7,116 bases of DNA from Patescibacteria group bacterium. Lineage in GTDB: Bacteria > Patescibacteriota > Minisyncoccia > Phycocordibacterales > UBA2100. The stretch lies in NCBI GenBank assembly GCA_024654485.1, contig JANLHO010000054.1:1-7116 (forward strand), written 5' to 3'. Position numbers and translations under genes: made by a program. Below, piece after piece: positions 1 to 5,964 of the stretch. The notes under the pieces were generated by a model. It did no database searches, was not told where the DNA came from, and was given only the letters and a program-made list of their open reading frames with translations. Each line of letters starts with the position of its first letter. Position 1 is the first letter of the stretch.

Positions 1-9
1 TTATCCGAC

Positions 10-900
10 TTATGAGAGCACTTTGAGCAAAAACATCAGGAGCACCGTGAATATGATGAGGGCGACCTGCAGCCTGCTTAGCTTCTCTTTGAACAAGAAC
101 CAGCTGATAAGCGTGGTAACGAGGACTATCGTGGTACCCAATCCTGCGGCAAGAGAGTATGGCCCGTGATTGACGGCAAAGGACAAGCCAGCCGTGCCCG
201 CCACGACAAAAAGCGATGCGGCGGATATGGAAGCTGCTTGCCGGACGGGCAAAAGGATTGCTCCCCGGTACCTCCCCAACACCAGCTGAAATACAAGGTA
301 CAAGACGGCACACAGCCCGATGCTCGCCTCCCAAAAGTAGCTGGCGACGAGCGGATTTATCTCGCGGGACAGTATACTGAAAAATAAGAAAGAGACGGAG
401 ACGCCGATACCGGCAAAGATTGAGAACGCCACACCGCGCCCCATGTTGCGTATATCAAGGTGAGCGTGTTGCGAACGCAAAAGAGACAGCGCCACTGCCC
501 CCGCGAGTATACCGACGAGCAAGAGAAGTTCCAGCGGCGACAAGGATTCACCGAAGAACAGCGCGCCCAGCATAATCGCGAGCGTGGTATTGAAGGTGCG
601 CGCGATGGCATTGGACACTCCCACCGGCAGATAGCGCATACCGTTGAGCACCCATATAAAAGAAATGAATCCTGTTATCGCGGCTATTGCGAGCGTGCCA
701 AGATGCCCGCGTATAGCCGCTATTTCGGAAAGAGGCACGAAATAAAGAAGCGGGAGTATAAGGATCGCGAGCGTCAGGTTGCGGTACACCGTCACGATAA
801 GGCTGTCAAACCTGCGCGCGAAAAATGCTATCAGAGGGATGTGGATGCCGTACCCGAGTATGGAAATTATTATGAAAACAAAAAAGAGGTCGTCGGTCAC
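10..900 (-). CDS. EamA/DMT-family membrane transporter
   Basis: This encodes a 296-residue, very hydrophobic inner-membrane protein, most likely a drug/metabolite-transporter-superfamily permease that exports or exchanges small metabolites; the substrate cannot be told. About ten membrane helices fall into two EamA halves (about residues 5-140 and 155-294). Each half ends in the family's acidic signature between helices: GESLSPLE at 117-124 and KEKLSRLQ at 271-278. An Arg after a Tyr (YRN, 39-41) near the end of helix 2 is also family-like. The reading frame is open further upstream, to 1053, but that extension is basic, not membrane-like, and overlaps yqeY, so I chose the GTG at 900. A TATAAT box lies 6 nt before that GTG, suggesting a leaderless mRNA. 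The gene is divergent from yqeY. The family call is firm; transport direction and substrate are unknown. Confidence 0.88.
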   Translation of the reverse strand: MTDDLFFVFIIISILGYGIHIPLIAFFARRFDSLIVTVYRNLTLAILILPLLYFVPLSEIAAIRGHLGTLAIAAITGFISFIWVLNGMRYLPVGVSNAIARTFNTTLAIMLGALFFGESLSPLELLLLVGILAGAVALSLLRSQHAHLDIRNMGRGVAFSIFAGIGVSVSFLFFSILSREINPLVASYFWEASIGLCAVLYLVFQLVLGRYRGAILLPVRQAASISAASLFVVAGTAGLSFAVNHGPYSLAAGLGTTIVLVTTLISWFLFKEKLSRLQVALIIFTVLLMFLLKVLS

Positions 901-906
901 CGGCTC

Positions 907-935
907 ATTATATACCGCCCCGATTGCGAAACGAC
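907..935 (-). promoter_or_regulatory. Leaderless promoter of the EamA transporter gene
   Basis: A perfect TATAAT lies at 907-912 on the minus strand. Exactly 6 nt separate it from the GTG at 900, so transcription should start at about the first base of the start codon. The -35 is weak (GTCGTT at 930-935, 17-bp spacing). No Shine-Dalgarno sequence can fit. The -35 zone abuts that of the divergent yqeY promoter. Confidence 0.65.
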
Positions 936-953
936 GCAGTGTGGTGGTACACT
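924..953 (+). promoter_or_regulatory. Leaderless promoter of the yqeY-like gene
   Basis: TTGCGA (924-929) and TACACT (948-953) are spaced by 18 bp. The -10 is preceded by TGG (945-947), an extended -10 (TGn) motif. Exactly 6 nt follow before the ATG at 960, so the transcript is expected to start at the start codon. No Shine-Dalgarno sequence is present between the -10 and the ATG. Confidence 0.58.
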
Positions 954-959
954 TCCCCA

Positions 960-1415
960 ATGCTAACGACCAAAATACGGACCGACATGACCACGGCCAT
1001 GAAAGCGAGAGACGCGCTGCGCGTAGATACTTTGCGCGGAGCACTCTCCGCATTTACCAACGAGCTGGTAGCGAAAGGCAGGAAACCCACGGAGGAGCTG
1101 GACGACAAGGACTCTATCACTGTATTGAAGCGGCTCGCCAAGCAGCGCAAGGACGCGGCCGAGCAGTATGAGAAAGGCGGCCGCGCGGAGCTCGCGGAGA
1201 AAGAATCCAAAGAGCTGAAGATAATAGAAGAGTATCTGCCTCAAATGGCGTCACGCGAGGAGATAGAGCGCGTCGTGCGGACGAAAAAGGAAGAGATGGG
1301 AATAAGCGATGCTTCCGGCATTGGCAAACTCACCGGTGCCGTCATGAAGGAGCTAGCGGGTGGCGCGGACGGCAACGACGTCAAGGCCGTCATCACCGAG
1401 GTGCTCGGCGGGTAG
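960..1415 (+). CDS. GatB/YqeY domain-containing protein
   Basis: This encodes a 151-residue soluble, highly charged, mostly helical protein of the YqeY family. The family resembles the C-terminal tail domain of GatB, the tRNA-dependent amidotransferase subunit, and is thought to bind tRNA or ribonucleoprotein; its exact function is not established. Family landmarks run through the whole length: an N-terminal helix with LRGALSAFTNEL (25-36), the charged middle with ITVLKRLAKQRKDAAEQY (53-70), the IIEEYLP turn (88-94), and a C-terminal segment with GKLTGAVMKEL (122-132). The length is usual for a stand-alone YqeY. The frame is open back to 924, but the ATG at 960 is where homology begins and is 6 nt after a -10 box. 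The gene is divergent from the EamA transporter and convergent with the MFS gene; rpsU, a common neighbour elsewhere, is absent. Confidence in the family is high. Confidence 0.93.
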   Translation: MLTTKIRTDMTTAMKARDALRVDTLRGALSAFTNELVAKGRKPTEELDDKDSITVLKRLAKQRKDAAEQYEKGGRAELAEKESKELKIIEEYLPQMASREEIERVVRTKKEEMGISDASGIGKLTGAVMKELAGGADGNDVKAVITEVLGG

Positions 1416-1418
1416 ATA

Positions 1419-2609
1419 TCAGCGCGCAGACCAGACGGAGAACAGTCCCGCTACAGAGAAGGTCAGTATCAGTGCTATGGGCAGGGATACGGACAGCATT
1501 ACCGAGGCCGCGAATATGCAAATCCCGATACGCCCGAAAGAAAGGCCTATCTCCTTGATGGCCGTGTATTCGTCCATGTAGTGCCCCGCATCGCCACGCT
1601 GCTCAAATGTGAGCGGATCAATGCCGACCTGCTTGGGGCTGGTGGTGTAGAAATACGCGTCTACAAGGACTATACCGAGAGGGGTGGCGACGGCTAGCCG
1701 CATGAGCCACGGTGATACGACGAGCAGGGCGTTGACCATCATGGAATCGTGCAGCTTCATTCTGCGAAAGGCTCTGCGCACGTATCGGCGCGCCACGATG
1801 GCGATGATGAAGGTCAGCGAAAGTATCATGCCCAGCATGCCGAAGGACTGTCCCACAATAAGGAATACGGCGATTGGCCACAAGAGCAAGAGTGCCGCCC
1901 CTGCCCCTCCCTCAAATATGGCGCGGCGTATCACGGCGCGATTCTCGGGAGCCATACATGCCGCGAAGGTCTCGCGGTATCCCCATGAGAACCGTTCGTG
2001 TACGTCGCGCAGCCGCGAGAGCGGCGCGACCGACAAGATGATGAGCGCTGCGGCGCTGTACAGAAGCCACGCGCTTCCCTCCTGCGTCCCCGCAAGGTAG
2101 AGGCCGGCAAAAAGCGGCATGAGCGCGATAAGAATCTCGCGCATTGTGTTTGAACCCATCGTCCCGACATGCCCCGCCTCGGTCTCATATGGTATCCAGT
2201 AGGCTGCGCGATACAGGCCGAGCAAAACGGCAAAAAGCACGGCACCGAGTCGGAAATCGGCGGGCGAGGAGCTCCCGAGTACGGCACCGAGGACGACGAA
2301 TGCGGAGGCGGCCAGAAGAGCCCCTATCGCGAGCAATCTGCGGGCGCCGTATCGCAGGAAACGTGCAAAAAGAGGGGTGGAAAGTGCGGTGGTGGTCTGG
2401 CTTAGGGCATACAGAAGTATGACGCGCGCGAATGCCTGCACATCGCCCTCTATCGCGGCGAAGTGCTGGAATACAAATATCCACGCAAACACGTTGGCCG
2501 CGGCGAGCGCGAAGCGCAGAAGAAGGCGATGCGCGCGCATCGCGCGCGCGGAAGCACGCGGGTCGGCGCCGGCGCGTTCGGGTTCTCGAATAGAAACGAC
2601 TCTCATCAC
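1419..2609 (-). CDS. MFS-like multi-pass membrane protein
   Basis: This encodes about 396 residues with a basic N-terminal tail (1-30) followed by roughly ten to twelve hydrophobic segments, for example at 35-50, 61-80, 92-112, 119-138, 160-173, 180-197, 238-252, 257-273, 290-318 and 360-392. A central loop rich in charge (199-230) divides two halves, as in major facilitator superfamily carriers. A short motif GLYRAAYWIPYETE (131-144) at the end of a helix is reminiscent of MFS members, but I recognise no substrate-specific signature. It is presumably an inner-membrane transporter of unknown substrate. The start could be GTG 2609 or the next codon, ATG 2606; I prefer 2609 because a CATAAT box lies exactly 6 nt before it, as at three other genes here. 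The stop lies 3 bp from the stop of yqeY, with no terminator between them. Confidence 0.75.
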   Translation of the reverse strand: MMRVVSIREPERAGADPRASARAMRAHRLLLRFALAAANVFAWIFVFQHFAAIEGDVQAFARVILLYALSQTTTALSTPLFARFLRYGARRLLAIGALLAASAFVVLGAVLGSSSPADFRLGAVLFAVLLGLYRAAYWIPYETEAGHVGTMGSNTMREILIALMPLFAGLYLAGTQEGSAWLLYSAAALIILSVAPLSRLRDVHERFSWGYRETFAACMAPENRAVIRRAIFEGGAGAALLLLWPIAVFLIVGQSFGMLGMILSLTFIIAIVARRYVRRAFRRMKLHDSMMVNALLVVSPWLMRLAVATPLGIVLVDAYFYTTSPKQVGIDPLTFEQRGDAGHYMDEYTAIKEIGLSFGRIGICIFAASVMLSVSLPIALILTFSVAGLFSVWSAR

Positions 2610-2615
2610 CGCTTC

Positions 2616-2621
2616 ATTATG
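2616..2621 (-). promoter_or_regulatory. Putative leaderless -10 box of the MFS-like gene
   Basis: CATAAT on the minus strand (5 of 6 consensus) is 6 nt before the GTG at 2609 and 9 nt before the ATG at 2606. I see no convincing -35 at the expected 16-18 bp upstream. No Shine-Dalgarno sequence precedes either candidate start. The support comes mainly from the same 6-nt spacing seen at the other promoters in this window. Confidence 0.5.
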
Positions 2622-2656
2622 TATGACCTTCCCGCAAACCCGATGCTTCGTGTGTG

Positions 2657-2790
2657 GATAGTTTCCCAGCTACACTCTCGCAACATCTTTTGTGGGGTCG
2701 GGAATTTTTTGCTAAAAATTCCCTCGGCTTCGCGCCGTCGCGCTGCAGAGACCCCAAAAACATGTTGCGAGAGTGTACGCCCGATAGTTT
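2657..2790. repeat. 118-bp inverted-repeat element with 8-bp flanking direct repeats
   Basis: The arms at 2671-2699 and 2750-2777 are near-perfect inverted repeats. The outer 16 bp (TACACTCTCGCAACAT) match exactly, and the rest pairs with one mismatch and one bulged G. Inside the loop is a second perfect hairpin: 10 bp at 2700-2709 and 2714-2723 around a TGCT tetraloop. A GC-rich stretch at 2725-2746 follows. The structure is bracketed by the direct repeat GATAGTTT at 2657-2664 and 2783-2790, which looks like a target-site duplication. No ORF of note lies inside. It sits between the terminator of the RRM gene and the promoter of the MFS gene. A MITE-like non-autonomous element is the best reading; a structured RNA is possible. 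I know of no named family that it matches. Confidence 0.6.
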
Positions 2791-2831
2791 GCAAAAGGAA
2801 ACGACCCCCGCTCCATGAGGAGCGGGGGTCG
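2791..2831 (-). terminator. Intrinsic terminator of the RRM protein gene
   Basis: This is a 13-bp perfect GC-rich stem (2802-2814 with 2819-2831) around a 4-nt loop, followed on the minus strand by the T-rich stretch TTTCCTTTT (2793-2801). It begins 28 nt after the stop codon of the RRM gene. It is the only convincing Rho-independent terminator I find in the window. Confidence 0.92.
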
Positions 2832-2859
2832 TCGAGAAAACGCAACGCGAACAAGTGGG

Positions 2860-3171
2860 TTACCACCTGCCGCCGCCGTTGCCTTGTCCGCCGCCGCCGC
2901 GAAAATCGCGACGAGGACGCTCCTCCATCGGGCGCGCCTCATTTACCGTGAGCGTGCGTCCGCCAAAGTCCTTGCCGTTCAACATCTCTATCGCCTTCTG
3001 TGCCTCCTCGTCGGAAGACATCTCAACGAAGCCGAAGCCCTTGGAGCGGCCGCTCATCTTGTCCATGATGATTACGGCGCTCTCAACGGCTCCTGCCGGT
3101 GCGAAAGCGTCTTTGAGCTCGGCGTCGGTGGTTGCGTAGGGCAAACCGCCGACATACAACTTCTTTGCCAT
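2860..3171 (-). CDS. RRM-domain RNA-binding protein
   Basis: This encodes a 103-residue cytoplasmic single-stranded RNA-binding protein with one RNA recognition motif, like the small glycine-rich Rbp proteins of cyanobacteria and many other bacteria. RNP2 is LYVGGL (5-10) and RNP1 is KGFGFVEM (44-51), with the aromatic residues Tyr6, Phe46 and Phe48 that stack on RNA bases all present. The domain fills about residues 3-80. The tail (81-103) is Arg- and Gly-rich (RRDFRGGGGQGNGGGRW), which usually adds non-specific RNA affinity. The probable role is RNA chaperone or post-transcriptional regulator, perhaps under cold stress; that is inferred from the family only. It is a single-gene unit with its own promoter (3275-3302) and a strong terminator. 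An AAAGGA lies at 3190-3195 but is 18 nt from the ATG, too far for a standard Shine-Dalgarno sequence. The N-terminus aligns with the family start. Confidence 0.95.
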   Translation of the reverse strand: MAKKLYVGGLPYATTDAELKDAFAPAGAVESAVIIMDKMSGRSKGFGFVEMSSDEEAQKAIEMLNGKDFGGRTLTVNEARPMEERPRRDFRGGGGQGNGGGRW

Positions 3172-3274
3172 GATTGTGCTTTGTCTGTTTCCTTTAAAAA
3201 ATGTAAACCGACCCTTTCCCCTGCCTTATTAGTCGATTCACGACCCCAGCATTGGAAAAACGTACATCGCCGCA

Positions 3275-3302
3275 ATCATGCGCCATCGTGAAATATTGTC
3301 AA
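3275..3302 (-). promoter_or_regulatory. Sigma70-type promoter of the RRM gene
   Basis: On the minus strand a perfect TTGACA (3297-3302) is followed after 16 bp by CATGAT (3275-3280, 4 of 6). Transcription would start near 3268, giving a 5' leader of about 97 nt before the ATG at 3171. This contrasts with the leaderless promoters elsewhere in the window. The leader carries an A/T-rich segment around 3190-3204. Confidence 0.55.
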
Positions 3303-3336
3303 TACCAGTCCCCGCACAACCGGAAGCGGCCAAAAG

Positions 3337-4521
3337 CTAGACAACCCCGAACTTCTTGCCGACTTCGGCGAATTTGGCGACCGCCTTTTCTATATCATCC
3401 TTGGTGTGCGCGGCCGATACCTGCACGCGGATGCGCGCCGTGCCCTTGGGGACCACGGGGTACGCGAAGCCGATGACGTATATTCCCTCTTCAAAAAGCG
3501 CCGCAGCCATCTCAACTGCCTTTTTCTCATCGCCGAGCATTATCGGCGTTATGGGGTGCTTGGCATCGGGCACCTTGAACCCTTCTTTTTTCATAAGCTC
3601 GCGGAAATTTCTGGTGTTCTCCCAGAGGCGCTCGCGATAGTCGGGATGCGATTTTAGATAATCAATGACAAATAGCGATGCACCGGTCACAGCCGTGTCC
3701 AGAGAATTGGAGAAGAGGTAGGTGCGCGAGCGGTTGCGCAGATATTCCGCCGCCTCTTTTCGCGTCGCGGTGAAAGCGCCGCCCGCGCCGCCCAAGGCCT
3801 TACCGAATGTACCGGTGATGAAATCTACGCGCCCCGCGACTCCACAATACTCCGGCGTGCCGCCGCCACTTTCACCCATGACGCCCGTCGCGTGTGCGTC
3901 ATCCACCATCACCAAGGCCCCATACTTGTCGGCCAAGTCGCATATCTCTTTGAGAGGCGCGATGTCGCCGTCCATGCTGAAAACGCCGTCCGTCGCAACG
4001 ACTACGAGCCGCTTGCCCCGCGCCGCTTTCAGCTTCTCCTCCAGATCGGCCATATCCATGTGTGCGAAAACATGCCGCTCTGCTTTGGAGAGCCGTACCG
4101 CATCAATGATGGAGGCGTGGTTCAATGCGTCGGATATGATGGCGTCTTCCGCGCCGAAGAATGTCTGGAAAAGTCCGAGATTGGCCATGAAGCACGATGA
4201 ATACAAGACGGCGTCTTCCGTGCCCACCAGCTCCGCCACCGCTTTCTCCAAGTCCTTATGTATAGTCTGCGTCCCGCAAATGAAGCGTACTGATGCCAAG
4301 CCATATCCCCATTTTTTCACCGCCTCCTCGGAGGCTTTTTCCATAAGCTCGGTGCCGGAAAGACCGAGATAATTGTTAGCGCAGAAATTGAGATACTTCT
4401 TCCCGCCGACGGTTATCTCCCGCCCCTGCGGCGACTCAAGCACGCGCTCTTCCTTGTAAGTCCCGTTCTCCCGCGCGGTCGCAAGCTCCCCTTCCAATAT
4501 CGGCTTAAGTTTGCCGTACAT
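3337..4521 (-). CDS. kbl: Glycine C-acetyltransferase (2-amino-3-ketobutyrate CoA ligase)
   Basis: This encodes a 394-residue cytoplasmic PLP enzyme of the alpha-oxoamine synthase family (fold type I). It splits 2-amino-3-ketobutyrate with CoA into glycine and acetyl-CoA, the second step of threonine degradation. Visible landmarks are NFCANNYLGL (45-54), SVRFICGTQTIHKDLE (77-92), NHAS with the PLP-stacking His135, VDDAHATGVMG (206-216, with Asp207 and His210), and the PLP-binding Lys241 in TFGKALGGAGG. The C-terminal TARIRVQVSAAHT (361-373) carries an Arg expected to bind the substrate carboxylate. Length equals that of the E. coli enzyme. The gene follows tdh by 3 bp. Its Shine-Dalgarno sequence (AAAGGA) lies inside the last codons of tdh, so the two are surely co-transcribed and probably translationally coupled. 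Related family members (8-amino-7-oxononanoate synthase, 5-aminolevulinate synthase) are less likely given the neighbour. Confidence 0.95.
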   Translation of the reverse strand: MYGKLKPILEGELATARENGTYKEERVLESPQGREITVGGKKYLNFCANNYLGLSGTELMEKASEEAVKKWGYGLASVRFICGTQTIHKDLEKAVAELVGTEDAVLYSSCFMANLGLFQTFFGAEDAIISDALNHASIIDAVRLSKAERHVFAHMDMADLEEKLKAARGKRLVVVATDGVFSMDGDIAPLKEICDLADKYGALVMVDDAHATGVMGESGGGTPEYCGVAGRVDFITGTFGKALGGAGGAFTATRKEAAEYLRNRSRTYLFSNSLDTAVTGASLFVIDYLKSHPDYRERLWENTRNFRELMKKEGFKVPDAKHPITPIMLGDEKKAVEMAAALFEEGIYVIGFAYPVVPKGTARIRVQVSAAHTKDDIEKAVAKFAEVGKKFGVV

Positions 4522-4524
4522 ACT

Positions 4525-5730
4525 CTATCCTTTTATCCTGAAAACTATCTTCGGATGCTCCGCCATCGCTTTCTCAAAGCTCTCCGGAGTGAAGTCGGCG
4601 AAATCCAGCACCGTGCCCTTGCCCTTCTTGAGTATGACGTTCCATATCTTGTCCTGCACGCCGTTGGTCTTGTCGGAGAGGACGCGCTGGGCTATCTGCC
4701 ACGTGGCGAATATCCTCCGGCCGATGATGCCGTGGAGAGTCAGGCCGCGCACTACGACCATGCGGGAGAAATCCGGTACCGTTACGTCGCCGTCCTTGAT
4801 GCCGAAAACGATAACGTGCCCGCCGCGCCGCGTGCTCGCGATGCAGTTGTTGAGCGAGGATGCGGGGCCTGCCATCTCCATCGCGATGTCCACGCCCTTG
4901 CCGTAGGTGAGCTCCCGCACGCGGACGAGCGCTTCATCATCCGCCTCCCATTCATGAGCCTTTTTCTTTTTTTGTATCTGCACGGTTTCGTGCGCACCCA
5001 GCTCTTTTGCCATCGCAAGATTCGCCGGATTGACGTCTACGGCGATAACCTTGGCGGCGCCGAAATTGCGCGCCAAGAGCACCGAGAAGAGTCCTATCGC
5101 GCCGCAGCCGAATATAGCCACGCGCTGTCCGCGCATGTCTACCGACGTCGCCGCATGCACCGCATTGCCGAAAGGGTCCAGGATGGAGGCCACCTCCGGT
5201 CGTATCCTGCTCTGGTCCACTGCCCACAGGTTTTTCGCCGGTATCTTCATGTACTCGGCAAATATGCCGTCTATGGAAATTCCTAGGATGGCTTCGTTGA
5301 GACAGACGTGCTCTTCGCCGATACGACACTGGTAGCACCTGCCGCAAGTGACGTGAGAATCGCCCGATACGAGGCTCCCCTTCTCTATCTTCACGGGATT
5401 GTTCTCGTCGGGGTCGTGGTAAAGCCGCTCCACCATGGAGCCGACCTCCATTATCTCTCCGACGAACTCGTGCCCGTTGATGCGCGTGGTCTTTTTCTCC
5501 CGCGCGAGGGATTCGTGAACCATGTCTTTCCATGCGCTCCGATACCAAAGACCTCTGTCGGAACCGCAGACTCCCGCATAACGTATCTTGAGTATCACAG
5601 AGAGCGCGTCCTCGGGATTCTTCTTCTCATCCAAGACGGGCATCGGCACGTCGCGCATCACGAAGCCTCGGCTTTTGTCCCAGCCGTCTTTCTCAACGTC
5701 TATCGTAAGTGCTTTGATGGTGTCGGCCAT
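4525..5730 (-). CDS. tdh: L-threonine 3-dehydrogenase (zinc MDR family)
   Basis: This encodes a 401-residue zinc-dependent medium-chain dehydrogenase, predicted to oxidise L-threonine with NAD+ to 2-amino-3-ketobutyrate, which the next gene product (Kbl) cleaves. Catalytic-zinc ligands are Cys55 (VCGSD) and His87-Glu88 (GHEFVGE). The structural zinc site is Cys129, Cys132, Cys135 and Cys143. The Thr-dehydrogenase hallmark DPFGNAVH is at 185-192, the Rossmann GCGAIG at 208-213, and Asp232 ends beta-2, favouring NAD over NADP. HGIIGRRIFATW (333-344) matches the Tdh GI-GR--F-TW motif. It is about 60 residues longer than E. coli Tdh, with extra residues before and after the catalytic Cys and a Lys-rich insertion (254-257). 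The His usually five residues after the zinc Cys is Gly60 here, and Thr is Ser57. Another polyol or sugar dehydrogenase is possible, but the kbl neighbour argues strongly for threonine. Confidence 0.88.
   Translation of the reverse strand: MADTIKALTIDVEKDGWDKSRGFVMRDVPMPVLDEKKNPEDALSVILKIRYAGVCGSDRGLWYRSAWKDMVHESLAREKKTTRINGHEFVGEIMEVGSMVERLYHDPDENNPVKIEKGSLVSGDSHVTCGRCYQCRIGEEHVCLNEAILGISIDGIFAEYMKIPAKNLWAVDQSRIRPEVASILDPFGNAVHAATSVDMRGQRVAIFGCGAIGLFSVLLARNFGAAKVIAVDVNPANLAMAKELGAHETVQIQKKKKAHEWEADDEALVRVRELTYGKGVDIAMEMAGPASSLNNCIASTRRGGHVIVFGIKDGDVTVPDFSRMVVVRGLTLHGIIGRRIFATWQIAQRVLSDKTNGVQDKIWNVILKKGKGTVLDFADFTPESFEKAMAEHPKIVFRIKG
4528..4533 (-). promoter_or_regulatory. Ribosome binding site of kbl
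   Basis: AAAGGA on the minus strand, 6 nt before the kbl ATG, overlaps the final codons of tdh. It shows that this organism does use Shine-Dalgarno sequences for a gene internal to an operon, in contrast with the apparently leaderless first genes. Confidence 0.75.
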
Positions 5731-5756
5731 AGATATCCCAGAATCGGTATCGCTAC

Positions 5757-5765
5757 AGATTACCA
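5757..5765 (-). promoter_or_regulatory. Candidate promoter of the tdh-kbl operon
   Basis: TGGTAATCT on the minus strand is an extended -10 (TGn) with a weak hexamer that retains T1, A2 and T6. The -35 is poor. It would give a leader of about 20 nt before the tdh ATG. No Shine-Dalgarno sequence is visible there, and no -10 lies at the 6-nt leaderless distance. The assignment is tentative. Confidence 0.3.
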
Positions 5766-5797
5766 GATGTCGTGGGATTCTCTAAGTGCCGTTTCTC

Positions 5798-5806
5798 TGC
5801 TATAAC
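5798..5806 (+). promoter_or_regulatory. Candidate promoter of tRNA-Ala
   Basis: TGCTATAAC is an extended -10 (TGn) with a 5-of-6 hexamer; the -35 region is weak. Transcription would begin near 5813, placing the whole 134-bp inverted-repeat element (5824-5957) in the tRNA leader. If that element and one copy of its 7-bp flanking repeat are removed in thought, the -10 box lies 10 nt before the tRNA, a normal tRNA promoter distance. Confidence 0.5.
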
Positions 5807-5816
5807 TTGCGGACGC

Positions 5817-5964
5817 GGGCCAGCCCGGACACCAACTTTGGCATTGTTTTGCGAGAGTAGGTTGCGTCCATACAGGAATATCCCGCACCTTCAGCGACCC
5901 ATCAACACGAACAAGGCAGTTTGCGGCGAAACGTGAGCTATGCCAAAGTTGGTGTCTGGGCCAG
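5817..5964. repeat. Inverted-repeat element inserted next to tRNA-Ala
   Basis: The arms at 5828-5844 and 5940-5956 are perfect 17-bp inverted repeats (GACACCAACTTTGGCAT). Pairing extends to 5823-5827 with 5957-5961, with one G-T. The 7-mer GGGCCAG occurs at 5817-5823 and again at 5958-5964, where it is the 5' acceptor strand of tRNA-Ala. This is what a 7-bp target-site duplication flanking a 134-bp insertion (5824-5957) would look like. Inside, GTTTTGC (5846-5852) can pair with GCGAAAC (5926-5932), and GGTTGC with GCGACC, so a folded RNA is also conceivable. There is no ORF inside. It may be a MITE-like element or a structured leader; I do not recognise a named family. Confidence 0.58.

Noticed and set aside
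460..966. Long plus-strand open frame opposite the EamA gene
   Set aside because: It is Arg/Glu-rich without any domain and lies antisense to a clear membrane-protein gene; it is a GC-rich shadow frame.
901..1053. N-terminal extension of the EamA protein to an upstream start
   Set aside because: It would add 51 basic residues unlike the family, overlap yqeY, and ignore the TATAAT 6 nt before GTG 900.
2700..2723. The 10-bp hairpin as an intrinsic terminator
   Set aside because: The stem is A/T-rich and no T-tract follows on either strand; the true terminator is at 2791-2831.
4555..5286. 243-codon plus-strand open frame opposite tdh
   Set aside because: It lies fully antisense to a protein with all Tdh motifs, has His/Arg-rich low-quality composition, and has no recognisable domain.
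5823..5961. Integron attC site or 6S/SRP-type RNA
   Set aside because: The arms lack the attC core boxes (GTTRRRY/RYYYAAC) and pair without the required extrahelical bases. The interior shows no SRP GGAA-loop motif, and the size and structure do not match 6S RNA clearly. Kept only as an unassigned inverted-repeat element.
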